Position numbers and translations under genes: made by a program
Notes under the pieces: generated by a model
The model's input: only the letters and a program-made list of their open reading frames with translations
Databases searched by the model: none
Told to the model about the DNA's origin: nothing
Part shown: positions 24,395 through 33,932 of the stretch, piece after piece
How positions within the stretch are numbered: position 1 is the first letter of the stretch
Layout: each line of letters starts with the position of its first letter
Source of the DNA: Soonwooa sp032078105
Lineage (GTDB): Bacteria; Bacteroidota; Bacteroidia; Flavobacteriales; Weeksellaceae
DNA length: 64,000 nt
Direction of reading: 5' to 3'
NCBI GenBank assembly: GCA_046269235.1
Contig: JBJZOS010000008.1
Location: 1 to 64,000 of the forward strand

Positions 24395-27295
24395 ATGAAA
24401 AAAATCTTTACAAGCGTTTTAGCTTGCGGATTATTTACTACAGCTTTTGCACAATGGAGTCCAACTTCTATGCAAGGTGAAAAACTTCGACCAGAGATTA
24501 ATGCTACAATACATTATTCTTTAGATTTAGATGCTTTACGTTCTCAACTTAAAAGCGCTCAGGAGATGGGCAAGGGAGCGAAACCAGTTATTGTATCCTT
24601 ACCCACTCTGGATGGAAAAATAGAAAAATTTGCAGTTTACAGTCTTCCTGTAGTCGTAAAATCATTAGCCGACAAATACCAATTGGGCTCTTATACAGGG
24701 GTTGGCGTCGATGATCCTACGAAGTATGTTAGATTTAGTACTGCTCCTAATGACTTCCAGTCGATGCTTTATCAAAATGGAAAGTACGAATTTATTGAGC
24801 CTCAAAATGCTGCAAAAACTGTATATGCTGTTTTCCCAAAAACAAATAAAAATTCTACAGAAAAAGCTTTTGAATGTAGGGTAAATGAATCTTTTGCATC
24901 GAAACAAGATCTTGAAAAATTGGCTAAAAACTCGGATTTCAGTAATCGTGCCAACGATTTCCAAAAGAATAGCGACAAAAAATACCGTACTTATAGACTA
25001 GCATTATCTGTAACTGGTGAATATACGCAATACTTCGGTGGCGTTCCACAAGCGCTTACAGCGATGAATGCTACGATGACCCGGGTGAATGGTGTTTTTG
25101 AAAAAGATTTTGCAATCCATCTTAATTTGCAAGATTTCCCTCAATTAATATATACTGACCCTAATACCGACCCTTATTCTCCTGCCTCATCCGGAGCGTC
25201 AGGAGCTTGGAATAACGAAATACAAAAAACTTTAACCAGTGTTATTGGAAATGGTGCCTACGACATAGGACATCTTTTCGGTAGATCTGGAGGTGGTGGT
25301 TCTGCAGGAGATATCGGTAATGTTTGTCGTGATGCAGGAGGACCGACTGATAGTACTTCAAAAGGATCTGCTTATACTTCACCTGGATCTGGTGCACCAG
25401 CAGGAGATAGTTTTGACATCGATTATGTCGCACACGAAATGGGACATCAGTTTGGTGCATGGCATACTTTCGCACATGGTATTCATGCTGGTAGTATTGC
25501 CCACATGGAGCCTGGTTCTGGCTCAACGATTATGGGATACGCTGGGATTACAAATGCAAACGTACAACAACACTCTGATCCTTATTTCCATGCGGTAAGT
25601 ATTCAACAAGTACAAGATTATGTTAACACGCAATCTTGTGATATTAACACGCCTATTACAAATAACCCACCTGTGGTTGCGGCAATGCCAGATGTCACCA
25701 TTCCTAAAGGAACTGCTTTTGCTTTAACCGCTTCTGCAACTGATGCAGAAAATGATGCACTAACTTACACTTGGGAACAATACGATAGTTCAACTGCTGC
25801 GGTTACAACCGTTACAGGAAACAATACACAAGGACCAAAGTTTCGCTCAATAACCGGAACTTCAAGTCCAACAAGATACTTCCCTAAACAATCGTTGGTA
25901 TTAGCTGGTACACTAAGCAGCGCTACTGAATGGGAGGCTGTATCGAATGTTGCCAGACCAATGAACTTCCGCGTTACTGTTAGAGACAATAACCCTGATG
26001 TTAAACAACAACAAACGCAATTTGCATCTCAAAAAGTAACTGTAGGTAATGATGGACCATTTAAAGTTAACACGACTAAAGTATATGTTAATGCACCATC
26101 GCCAATCCAGTGGGATGTTGTTAATACAACAGCAGCACCTTATAATGTTGCTAATGTAAAAATTGACTATACAAAAGACAATGGAACAACTTGGACAACA
26201 TTACTTGCTTCTACACCTAATACAGGAAATGCTAATGTAGATTTAACAAGTCTAACACAGGGAGGCAATATTACATTAAGGGTTTCTGCAATTGGAAATG
26301 TTTTCTACGCAGTATCTAATGCATCGGTAACGTCGATCGTTGCATGCGATGGGACAGCTCCTGCAGGTCTTACAGCAACTGGCATCACCCAAACATCTGC
26401 GCAAGCAACTTGGGATCCTATTGCTAATGCAACATATAATTTCAAATACAAAAAAGCAGGCGACAGCAATTGGACAGAAACTAACGGCTTAACAACAAAC
26501 TCTTACAACTTAACTTCGTTGACACTTAATACTTCGTATGACATTAGTGTAGCAGCAGTTTGTAACGGTACAGTTGGCGCATTTGCAAATTATAACTTTA
26601 CAACAAAAGGCGTAGAATATTGTACTGCTACAGCAGGAAATGCAACATACGAAAGTATTAGTAATGTTACTTTTGCAGATATTAACAAAACCTCTACTGC
26701 TACGGTTGGTTACGAAGATTTCACAAGTGTTGTTGGTAATGTGACCAAAGGTACTTCTTATGATTTCACTGCTAAATATACGGGTACAAGTTTCTCTTCC
26801 GACCAAGTAATTGTTTGGATTGATTACAATAAAGATGGAGACTTCGATGATGCTGGTGAACAAGTTTTAATAACGCCTAAAAAGACTTCACCATGGACTG
26901 GTAGCATTACTATACCAGCAACTGCAGCTTCGGGAACAACAAGAATGAGAGTTCGTCTACATGATACTTCTTACGGCGCTAACACAACACCTTGTGGCTC
27001 ATCTAACTATGGTCAGGTGGAAGATTATACATTGAATATTGGAACACTCGCTGTATCTGATGTTAACAGCACTAAAAATGGATTACAAGTATATCCTAAC
27101 CCTGCTTCAGATGTTATAACAATCAATAATATCGCGGCTAAATCAACTTACCAAATCTTTAATATGGCTGGTCAAGTTGTAGCAAACGGAGCAACAGACG
27201 GTAAAGTTCAGGTTTCAAAATTAGATAAAGGTGTGTACATTATCACTGTTGAATCTAATGGTCAAAAATCTCAAACTAAATTCATCAAGAATTAA
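24395..27295 (+). CDS. Secreted reprolysin-like zinc metalloprotease with GEVED and T9SS sorting domains
   Basis: The 966-residue protein has a signal peptide (MKKIFTSVLACGLFTTAFA, then Gln20). A propeptide-like part spans about 20-195. The metzincin domain (about 195-420) carries the zinc motif HEMGHQFGAWH at 347-357. An Ig/cadherin-like region (about 425-640) and an FnIII domain (about 650-740, ATGITQTSAQATWDP) follow, then a GEVED domain (about 745-890, WIDYNKDGDFDD, YGQVEDYTLN). The C-terminal T9SS domain (about 900-966) has LQVYPNPASDVITI and GVYIITVESNGQ. It is probably exported and cell-surface attached to degrade proteins. Confidence 0.93.
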   Translation: MKKIFTSVLACGLFTTAFAQWSPTSMQGEKLRPEINATIHYSLDLDALRSQLKSAQEMGKGAKPVIVSLPTLDGKIEKFAVYSLPVVVKSLADKYQLGSYTGVGVDDPTKYVRFSTAPNDFQSMLYQNGKYEFIEPQNAAKTVYAVFPKTNKNSTEKAFECRVNESFASKQDLEKLAKNSDFSNRANDFQKNSDKKYRTYRLALSVTGEYTQYFGGVPQALTAMNATMTRVNGVFEKDFAIHLNLQDFPQLIYTDPNTDPYSPASSGASGAWNNEIQKTLTSVIGNGAYDIGHLFGRSGGGGSAGDIGNVCRDAGGPTDSTSKGSAYTSPGSGAPAGDSFDIDYVAHEMGHQFGAWHTFAHGIHAGSIAHMEPGSGSTIMGYAGITNANVQQHSDPYFHAVSIQQVQDYVNTQSCDINTPITNNPPVVAAMPDVTIPKGTAFALTASATDAENDALTYTWEQYDSSTAAVTTVTGNNTQGPKFRSITGTSSPTRYFPKQSLVLAGTLSSATEWEAVSNVARPMNFRVTVRDNNPDVKQQQTQFASQKVTVGNDGPFKVNTTKVYVNAPSPIQWDVVNTTAAPYNVANVKIDYTKDNGTTWTTLLASTPNTGNANVDLTSLTQGGNITLRVSAIGNVFYAVSNASVTSIVACDGTAPAGLTATGITQTSAQATWDPIANATYNFKYKKAGDSNWTETNGLTTNSYNLTSLTLNTSYDISVAAVCNGTVGAFANYNFTTKGVEYCTATAGNATYESISNVTFADINKTSTATVGYEDFTSVVGNVTKGTSYDFTAKYTGTSFSSDQVIVWIDYNKDGDFDDAGEQVLITPKKTSPWTGSITIPATAASGTTRMRVRLHDTSYGANTTPCGSSNYGQVEDYTLNIGTLAVSDVNSTKNGLQVYPNPASDVITINNIAAKSTYQIFNMAGQVVANGATDGKVQVSKLDKGVYIITVESNGQKSQTKFIKN

Positions 27296-27320
27296 TACAT
27301 AAATTCTTAGTAATAAATAA

Positions 27321-27352
27321 GCCCTTCCAGATTTTGGAAGGGCTTTTATTTT
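27321..27352 (+). terminator. Terminator after the metalloprotease gene, shared with coaE
   Basis: A perfect 9-bp stem GCCCTTCCA / TGGAAGGGC with loop GATTT is followed by TTTTATTTTTTTT. It lies between convergent genes, so it may also stop coaE transcripts. Confidence 0.85.
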
Positions 27353-27371
27353 TTTTAAATTTAAAAAAAAA

Positions 27372-27974
27372 TTAAAGTGAATTTAGCTTTTCTATAAAAT
27401 CTTTAGTCGCTATTTCTAAGTCTTGAAAACTCGAATTATTATAGATTACGAAATCCGCTTTTTTAATTTTTTCACGCTCTGGCATTTGTTTTTCGATAAC
27501 TTTCTCAACTTCACGATAAGTTTTCCCATCACGATCCATGACACGTTTTATCCTTGTATTTTCGTCCGCCGTAACTAACAAGCTTTTAAAACATTTTTTA
27601 TGAAGTCCAAGCTCAAACAACAAAGCGGTCTCTTTAAACAAAAATCTCGCATCATGATTTTTAACCCAATTTTCAAAATCGATAGCCACGGCAGGATGAA
27701 TTAAATGATTAAGCTGCTCTAGTTTTGACTTATCATTAAAAACAATGTCTGAAACATATTTTCGGTTATACACACCTTCAACATAAGCCTTCTCCCCTAG
27801 TAATTCTTTTATCTTCTGAATTAAAACTTCATCTTCATTAACAATATCTTTTGCACGATCATCAGAATAATAAACCGCAAAACCTTCGCTCTCAAGAATC
27901 TCAGCTACACTAGTCTTTCCCGATCCAATACCACCAGTTAATCCAATGATATTCCTTGTCCTTTGTTCTTCCAT
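27372..27974 (-). CDS. coaE: Dephospho-CoA kinase
   Basis: CoaE phosphorylates the 3-hydroxyl of dephospho-CoA, the last CoA step. I start it at ATG 27974 (MEEQRTRNIIGLTGG); four codons further upstream there is only a TTG. It has 200 residues. The P-loop GGIGSGKT is at 14-21, then DRAKDIVNEDE, NHLIHPAVAIDFENW and RVMDRDGKTYREVEKVI. Its start is one base from the stop of the MBL hydrolase gene, so coupling is likely. Confidence 0.95.
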   Translation of the reverse strand: MEEQRTRNIIGLTGGIGSGKTSVAEILESEGFAVYYSDDRAKDIVNEDEVLIQKIKELLGEKAYVEGVYNRKYVSDIVFNDKSKLEQLNHLIHPAVAIDFENWVKNHDARFLFKETALLFELGLHKKCFKSLLVTADENTRIKRVMDRDGKTYREVEKVIEKQMPEREKIKKADFVIYNNSSFQDLEIATKDFIEKLNSL

Positions 27975-27975
27975 T

Positions 27976-28842
27976 TTAATAACCAAAAACTTCGTTGAAA
28001 GAATAAGTTTGATCCAGTCTTACACCTTTTTCAGTCATTTTTAGACTTGCTAATTCGTTGTGCGCATCATGTTCAAAATAAATAAGATATTCGTTATCCA
28101 CACATTGTTTTAGGAATTTTTCCTTCTCAGCGACCGTTAGCAAAGGCCTTGTATCGTAACCCATGACGTAAACCAAAGGAATATGTCCAGCAGTCGCGAT
28201 AAGATCTGCCGCAAAAACAATCGTTTTTTCTTGATATTGTATAACTGGCAACATTTGCTTCTCTGTGTGGCCATCTACAAAGATGATATCCATTTTCAAT
28301 TCTGGTGCAAAACCATAATTACCCGTTTTAGGAATCGGCAAAAAGTTAAGTTGACCACTTTCTTGGATGGGCAAAATATTCTCTTTCAAAAAACTGGCTT
28401 TTTCACGCGGATTGGGATTGACTGCCCAGTCCCAATGATTCTCGTTAGTCCAAAAATGTGCATTCTTAAAAGCTGGTCGATAACCTGTTCTGTCATCATT
28501 CCATTCTATAGCGCCACCACAATGATCAAAATGCAAATGCGTCAAAAATACATCTGTAATATCTTCTCTTACAAAACCATACTTTGACAAATTTTTGTCC
28601 AAGTTGTCGTCGCCCCAAAGCGAATAATGCCCAAAGAATTTATCATCTTGTTTATTACCAAGTCCGCAATCGATAAGGATTAATTTTTTACCATCTTCAA
28701 CTAACAAAGAGCGCGTGCCAAGTTCGATAAGGTTTTTCTCATCAGCAGGATTGGTTTGGTTCCAAATAGATTTTGGGACGACACCAAACATTGCCCCTCC
28801 ATCTAGCTTGAATTTTCCGCATTGTATGGGATATAACTTCAT
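27976..28842 (-). CDS. Metallo-beta-lactamase fold hydrolase
   Basis: The 288-residue MBL-fold hydrolase has the metal motif HLHFDHCGG (His102, His104, Asp106, His107), an upstream LILIDCGLGNK and a later FVDGHTEKQMLP and AADLIATAGH. This resembles N-acyl homoserine lactonase-like and other lactonase-type hydrolases, but the substrate cannot be read from the sequence. It has no signal peptide. It lies between ruvB (26-base gap) and coaE. Confidence 0.85.
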   Translation of the reverse strand: MKLYPIQCGKFKLDGGAMFGVVPKSIWNQTNPADEKNLIELGTRSLLVEDGKKLILIDCGLGNKQDDKFFGHYSLWGDDNLDKNLSKYGFVREDITDVFLTHLHFDHCGGAIEWNDDRTGYRPAFKNAHFWTNENHWDWAVNPNPREKASFLKENILPIQESGQLNFLPIPKTGNYGFAPELKMDIIFVDGHTEKQMLPVIQYQEKTIVFAADLIATAGHIPLVYVMGYDTRPLLTVAEKEKFLKQCVDNEYLIYFEHDAHNELASLKMTEKGVRLDQTYSFNEVFGY

Positions 28843-28868
28843 ATATATATTTTTTCTTTGATTTAAAT

Positions 28869-29891
28869 TTAAAATAATTCGCCCGGACTTTTAGGTTTGG
28901 TTAGATTAAGATGCGTATACGCTTTCTCTGTAACTTCCCGACCACGTGGCGTTCTAATAATAAAACCTTCCTGGATTAAATAAGGTTCATAAACTTCTTC
29001 CAAAGTTTCAGGGTTTTCACCAATCGACGTCGCCAAAGCGCTGATACCAACAGGTTTTGCTTTAAAATTCTGAATCATGGTCAACAAAATCTTATTGTCC
29101 ATTTCGTCCAAACCAAATTCGTCAACATTAAGAGAATCCAACGCATATTTGGTAATATTAATTTCGATTTCGCCGTTACCTTTTATCTCCGCAAAATCAC
29201 GTACACGACGCAACAAAGCATTAGCAATTCTGGGCGTACCACGACTACGTCTTGCAATTTCGATGGCTGCATCTTCGTAGATTTTAATACCTAAAACTCG
29301 GGCACTTCTAACAATAATTGTCGAAAGCAATTCTATATTATAATATTCTAATCGCGACTGGATACCGAATCTTGCCAATAAAGGCTTTGTCAGCATCCCA
29401 GATCTTGTCGTAGCACCAACCAATGTGAAAGGATTTAATCCAATCTGTACACTTCTAGCGTTAGGACCCGTCTCTAACATAATATCGATTTTGAAATCCT
29501 CCATCGCAGAATACAAATATTCTTCAACAATAGGTGAAAGTCGATGAATCTCATCAATGAACAAAACATCGTTTTCTTCAAGATTGGTCAACAAACCAGC
29601 AAGGCTTCCTGGTTTGTCAAGCACTGGTCCAGACGTAATTTTGCAACCGACGCCCAACTCATTTGCGATAATATGCGACAACGTGGTTTTCCCAAGACCT
29701 GGCGGCCCATGCAAAAGAACATGGTCTAATGCAGCACCACGATTTTTGGCAGCTGCTACAAAAACTTCTAGATTTTCTAAAGTCTTACGTTGTCCCGCAA
29801 AATCCTGAAACGACTGGGGACGAATTTGCTCCTCACTCATCAACTCTTCAGGCGAATAATTGTCTTTATCGGGATGAAGAAACTCCGGCAT
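28869..29891 (-). CDS. ruvB: Holliday junction branch migration helicase subunit RuvB
   Basis: RuvB drives branch migration with RuvA. The protein has 340 residues. Walker A GPPGLGKTT is at 62-70, then LFIDEIHRLSPIVEEYLYSAMEDF (Walker B), GATTRSGMLTKPLLARFG (sensor 1) and GTPRIANALLRRVRDFAE (sensor 2). The C-terminal winged helix ends YLIQEGFIIRTPRGREVTEKAYTHL. It is first in a ruvB-MBL-coaE series; purA is divergent. Confidence 0.97.
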   Translation of the reverse strand: MPEFLHPDKDNYSPEELMSEEQIRPQSFQDFAGQRKTLENLEVFVAAAKNRGAALDHVLLHGPPGLGKTTLSHIIANELGVGCKITSGPVLDKPGSLAGLLTNLEENDVLFIDEIHRLSPIVEEYLYSAMEDFKIDIMLETGPNARSVQIGLNPFTLVGATTRSGMLTKPLLARFGIQSRLEYYNIELLSTIIVRSARVLGIKIYEDAAIEIARRSRGTPRIANALLRRVRDFAEIKGNGEIEINITKYALDSLNVDEFGLDEMDNKILLTMIQNFKAKPVGISALATSIGENPETLEEVYEPYLIQEGFIIRTPRGREVTEKAYTHLNLTKPKSPGELF

Positions 29892-29997
29892 TATGTAAAA
29901 TATTAATGTTGATACTCAAAGATAAGATTTTCTCTTCGGAAAAAAAATCTAGTAAGCCAGTAATAAAAAATAAATTAAAAATTAGCTTTAATATAAT

Positions 29998-30028
29998 TTT
30001 GTAAAGCACTGAATTAAAAGTAAATTTG
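29998..30028 (+). promoter_or_regulatory. Promoter of purA
   Basis: TTTG (29998-30001) is exactly 19 bases from TAAATTTG (30021-30028). This is a perfect match to the Bacteroidota sigma-A form TTTG-N19-TANNTTTG and lies 28 bases before the purA start. Confidence 0.8.
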
Positions 30029-30056
30029 TAGAGATCTAATAAAAAAGTAAAAATAT

Positions 30057-31343
30057 ATGTCAACTTACGTAGTTGTTGGTCTTCAATATGGAGATGAAGG
30101 AAAAGGTAAAATAACGGATGTTCTGTCTGCAAAATCTGACTATGTTGTACGCTTCCAAGGTGGCGATAACGCTGGTCATACGGTATATGTAGGCGAAGAA
30201 AAATTCGTGCTTCATCTTCTTCCTTCTGGCGTATTACAATGTAAAGGAAAATGCATTATCGCAAACGGTGTGGTTGTTAATCCTAAAGCATTCATCAAAG
30301 AAATTGAAACTATTGAGTCTAAGGGTCTAAAAACTGACCACGTATTCATCAGCCGTAGAGCGCATGTTATCATGCCTTATCATATCTTGATGGACACTTA
30401 CCGTGAAGAAGAAAACGGAGGTACACAAATTGGAACTACAAAGAAAGGAATTGGACCTTGCTACGAGGACAAAATTGCTAGAATTGGTATCCGAATGATT
30501 GACCTTTTGAACCCTGAAGTTCTTCGTGAAAAAATCGAAAAAAACTTAAAAGTAAAAAATTCATTTTTTGAAAAATATTTCGAAAAACCAACTTTAGATG
30601 TTGAAGAAATCTACACTGAATTCCTTGCTTTAGGTGAAAGATTAAAAGACAGAATCGTTGATACAGAGCTAGAAATTAACGAGGCAATTCGTGACAACAA
30701 AAATATCTTGTTCGAAGGTGCACAAGCCTTAATGCTTGACATCGATTTCGGAACTTATCCTTACGTTACATCATCTTCTCCATCAACAGGTGGCGTTTGT
30801 ACAGGAGCTGGTGTGCCGCCAACAGCTTTACAAAACTTAATTGGTGTTGCAAAAGCTTATACTACAAGAGTTGGTAACGGACCCTTCCCGACAGAATTGG
30901 ACAACGAACTAGGTGAAAAAATTCGTCAAATCGGAGGTGAGTTTGGTGCAACAACTGGTCGTCCTCGTAGAACTGGATGGTTAGATTTGGTATCTTTAAA
31001 GCACGCTTGTATGATCAATGGTATTAATAATCTTGTGATTACAAAATTGGATGTTTTATCAAATATTGGAACACTAAAAATTGCGACACATTACAAAACT
31101 GAAGACGGAAAGCTTATCGACTACTTCACTTCTTCAACAACAAAATTGTATAATTACGAACCTATCTATGAGGAGCTTGATGGTTGGGAAGAAGACATCA
31201 CAAAAGCAAGATCTTACGACGAACTTCCAGCTAATGCTAAAAAGTACATTGAGTTTATCGAAAATTATTTAGGCATCAATGTATACTTAGTTTCTGTTGG
31301 ACCAGAACGTTCGCAAAACATTATCAGAAAAGAGTTATTCTAA
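30057..31343 (+). CDS. purA: Adenylosuccinate synthase
   Basis: PurA joins IMP and aspartate with GTP, the first step to AMP. The protein has 428 residues. The phosphate loop YGDEGKGK is at 11-18 and FQGGDNAGHTVY at about 34-45. GTTKKGIGPCYEDK, FEGAQALMLDIDFGTYPYVTSS and GRPRRTGWLDLV are the usual later signatures. It is a single-gene unit with its own promoter and terminator. Confidence 0.98.
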   Translation: MSTYVVVGLQYGDEGKGKITDVLSAKSDYVVRFQGGDNAGHTVYVGEEKFVLHLLPSGVLQCKGKCIIANGVVVNPKAFIKEIETIESKGLKTDHVFISRRAHVIMPYHILMDTYREEENGGTQIGTTKKGIGPCYEDKIARIGIRMIDLLNPEVLREKIEKNLKVKNSFFEKYFEKPTLDVEEIYTEFLALGERLKDRIVDTELEINEAIRDNKNILFEGAQALMLDIDFGTYPYVTSSSPSTGGVCTGAGVPPTALQNLIGVAKAYTTRVGNGPFPTELDNELGEKIRQIGGEFGATTGRPRRTGWLDLVSLKHACMINGINNLVITKLDVLSNIGTLKIATHYKTEDGKLIDYFTSSTTKLYNYEPIYEELDGWEEDITKARSYDELPANAKKYIEFIENYLGINVYLVSVGPERSQNIIRKELF

Positions 31344-31357
31344 ATACAAATCCTTTT

Positions 31358-31386
31358 AAAAGCTTCGAATTATTCGGAGCTTTTTT
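31358..31386 (+). terminator. Terminator of purA
   Basis: A 12-bp stem AAAAGCTTCGAA / TTCGGAGCTTTT (one T-G pair) with loop TTA is followed by more T. Confidence 0.85.
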
Positions 31387-31520
31387 ATTGATTTTAAGAG
31401 CATTTAAGCTTTTTAACATTTCTTTTGACCAACTTTGGAATTGTAATTGTCATAGCTAACACGATAAACAAAATTATTCCGTTATTCATCTTAACGATAT
31501 AATTATAAAAGGAAATTGTT

Positions 31521-32075
31521 ATGAAAAAGATATTCTTAAGCGGATTTGCAACAATCATGTTAGTTGTTTCTTGTAATAAACAAGATAAGCAGGTTGAAAA
31601 ATCTCTAGAGCAACAAAAAATTGAATATCAAGCTCGACAATTAGACATTGAAAAACAAAAATTAGCTATCGAAAAAGAAAAAATGGAGTTTGAAAAAACA
31701 AAAATGAAAGATAGCATTACAAAAGCTGAAGAGACTAAAAAAGCAGTTATTAGCAATACATCACCGTCTACTAAAAAGAAAAGAAGTTCTGGCTCATCTA
31801 GCTATAACAACAACAATAGTTATGCAAGCTCATCTAGTAGCTCTAATACAGGTGCGTCGTCTGGTACAACCACCACTGCTCCACAGAAAAAAGGCATAAG
31901 TTCTGCTGCTAAAGGTACTATTATTGGTACAGTTGGCGGAGCTGCAGCGGGCGCAATTATTTCGAAGAAAAATCCAGGACTTGGCGCTGTAATTGGCGGC
32001 GTTGTAGGTGGTGCAACTGGTTATACCATTGGTAGATCCGAAGACCGAAAGTCTGGTCGTGTACAAAGAAATTAG
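31521..32075 (+). CDS. Lipoprotein with coiled coil, Ser-rich linker and glycine zipper
   Basis: The 184-residue protein has a lipobox (MLVVSC, Cys18). Residues about 23-75 are a charged coiled coil (EKSLEQQKIEYQARQLDIEK, QKLAIEKEKMEFEKTKMKDS). A low-complexity stretch rich in Ser and Asn (about 90-120) follows, then a glycine zipper (about 128-170, GTIIGTVGGAAAGAIISKKN, PGLGAVIGGVVGGATGYTIG). This resembles YMGG-like/Rick_17kDa envelope lipoproteins. The role is probably outer-membrane integrity (inference). Confidence 0.8.
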   Translation: MKKIFLSGFATIMLVVSCNKQDKQVEKSLEQQKIEYQARQLDIEKQKLAIEKEKMEFEKTKMKDSITKAEETKKAVISNTSPSTKKKRSSGSSSYNNNNSYASSSSSSNTGASSGTTTTAPQKKGISSAAKGTIIGTVGGAAAGAIISKKNPGLGAVIGGVVGGATGYTIGRSEDRKSGRVQRN

Positions 32076-32100
32076 TAGTTAGTTATATATTTTTATTAAA

Positions 32101-32130
32101 AGATTGTCTATTTTTAGGCAATCTTTTTTT
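32101..32130 (+). terminator. Terminator immediately upstream of the next start codon
   Basis: A stem AGATTGTCT / AGGCAATCT (loop ATTTTT region, one mismatch-type pair) is followed by seven T. The next gene's ATG comes directly after the last T. Confidence 0.78.
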
Positions 32131-33750
32131 ATGCTGTATCTACTGCTGACATCCACTTTACTACTTATTATCTTTTACGGATTAGGAAATCTGTATCAAA
32201 AGTGGGTGCCTTTTTTTGAAGAAAGAATTTCGACTAATATTTTTATCGGACTTTCGGTTACAACAGCAATCTGGACGTTAGCAGCATTTTTTAGTCCTAT
32301 TAATTATATTGTCGAAATAGTATTTGCGATTGTAGGTATTACTTCCTTCATTTATCTTAAAGCGTATCAAAAATTTTTTACCTTTTTTAAAAGACAGTCA
32401 AAGTTTTTCTATTTCTGTTTGTTAGTGATAATGCTTGTTGGTAGCTATTATCCATTCATTCTCGATCATTTTGGATATTATGTTCCAACAATCAAATGGA
32501 CGCAAGAATTTGGATTGGTTAAAGGTATTTCTAATCTTGATATGCTATTGGGACAATATTCGCCTTGGCATATTTTACAAACAGGACTTTCAAATTTTAT
32601 CGATCCTTTTTTAAGATTAAATACTTTTTTACTGATTGTTTTTTTAGTCTACATTTTCGAATCTCGCGCTTGGATTGGCTTAGTTTTCACACCAATATTT
32701 GTTGTCTTTGCACAATCGCCAAGTCCAGATTTACCAAGCTTGATACTAAGTTTTATCGTCATCAAAGAAGTGCTGAGCCAATCACGTCATGCAAAATTTT
32801 TGTTTCTATTGTCGTGTTTAGCCTTCATTATAAAACCAACATCATTCTGGTTAATAATATTTTGCTTCATTTACTTTTGGATTATCAAACGCAACAAAAT
32901 TATTTCGTTATTGCCAGGCTTTTGTTTAATACTACTCTATTTTTTAAAAAACATGTGGACTTTTGGACATCCATTTTTCCCCATTGGTTTTCCAGATTTG
33001 GGATTAAGTTGGCAAGCAAATCCTCAACTTTTAGAACTTTCCAAACAGACCAGCACACAGCTAAGCTACGATCTACAATACAGTTATCGGACTATACAAA
33101 AATTCAGTTTTAAAGATTATATTTTTAATTGGCTAAATCTTGAAGGCATCAAAGGTATCATCCACAAATTATTTGTATTGACAATTGTTGGACTTGTTTT
33201 TCTTTCATTTTTAAAAAAGAAAAAAATAATAAGTTTATTAGTAGGATGTATTTTACTAAAAAGCATTTTAGTGCTTATATTTTCTGCTCAATATCGTTTG
33301 TTTTTGGACGTTTTCTTAGTCTTTGGAATTTTAATTTTTGCTAAAACTTGGTTTTCATTTGCGAAATTAAGTTTTATAAGTCTATCGATTATAGCCATTA
33401 TTATTTTAAGTATTCCGCAAACTTTACAAAATTCTATACCAAGCTTTAATCTAGGAAAAATGATGACTGGTTGGAATACAAAACAATTATTGCGTCCATC
33501 TTTTTTTTCATTAAACAAATACAAAACTTATCAAATCGGAAATCTGAAATTCAATATTGTTAAAGATTATCCATTCTCTTTTGACACAGCCTTACCTGCA
33601 ATTTCTCCCGATTATCTCCTCGATTATCAAAAAGCGGGCATCTTTCCCCAAAAAATAGGTGTAGACTTAAAAAATGGATTTGTTTGGAAAAAAATGAGCC
33701 CTCAAGAACAACAGGAACTTCAAAGGATTATTAAACAAGTATACCCTTAG
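32131..33750 (+). CDS. Multispanning membrane protein, GT-C-like (LIC_10190-type)
   Basis: The protein has about 539 residues with at least ten hydrophobic helices. I start it at ATG 32131 (MLYLLLTSTLLL); the open frame begins at a TTG inside the upstream terminator. The first extracytoplasmic loop has LDHFGYYVPTIKWTQEFG then LVKGISNLDMLLGQYSPWH. This pattern resembles LIC_10190-family membrane proteins and GT-C glycosyltransferases that use polyprenyl-phosphate sugars. The C-terminal part is soluble (about 460-539). The donor and acceptor are unknown. Confidence 0.72.
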   Translation: MLYLLLTSTLLLIIFYGLGNLYQKWVPFFEERISTNIFIGLSVTTAIWTLAAFFSPINYIVEIVFAIVGITSFIYLKAYQKFFTFFKRQSKFFYFCLLVIMLVGSYYPFILDHFGYYVPTIKWTQEFGLVKGISNLDMLLGQYSPWHILQTGLSNFIDPFLRLNTFLLIVFLVYIFESRAWIGLVFTPIFVVFAQSPSPDLPSLILSFIVIKEVLSQSRHAKFLFLLSCLAFIIKPTSFWLIIFCFIYFWIIKRNKIISLLPGFCLILLYFLKNMWTFGHPFFPIGFPDLGLSWQANPQLLELSKQTSTQLSYDLQYSYRTIQKFSFKDYIFNWLNLEGIKGIIHKLFVLTIVGLVFLSFLKKKKIISLLVGCILLKSILVLIFSAQYRLFLDVFLVFGILIFAKTWFSFAKLSFISLSIIAIIILSIPQTLQNSIPSFNLGKMMTGWNTKQLLRPSFFSLNKYKTYQIGNLKFNIVKDYPFSFDTALPAISPDYLLDYQKAGIFPQKIGVDLKNGFVWKKMSPQEQQELQRIIKQVYP

Positions 33751-33779
33751 CATCCCTCTATTCATCAATATTTAGGCAT

Positions 33780-33806
33780 AAAAAAACCTCCACACGAGGT
33801 GGAGGC
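33780..33806 (-). terminator. Orphan terminator on the minus strand
   Basis: Read on the minus strand, GTGGAGG closes a hairpin with CCTCCAC (loop CTCGT) and is followed by seven T. No minus-strand gene lies upstream of it for over 3 kb, so it may end a small antisense RNA, or serve as a hairpin in a plus-strand leader. Confidence 0.5.
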
Positions 33807-33932
33807 AAAAACACAAATGATGAAAAAAATTATTGAGATCGTAAATTAAGAGTAATAAAACTCCAATGTATTGATCTATGTTAAGAAATGAAAAAAGAAT
33901 TTTTCGAGAATCTTAACGTCCGCGAATTTAAA

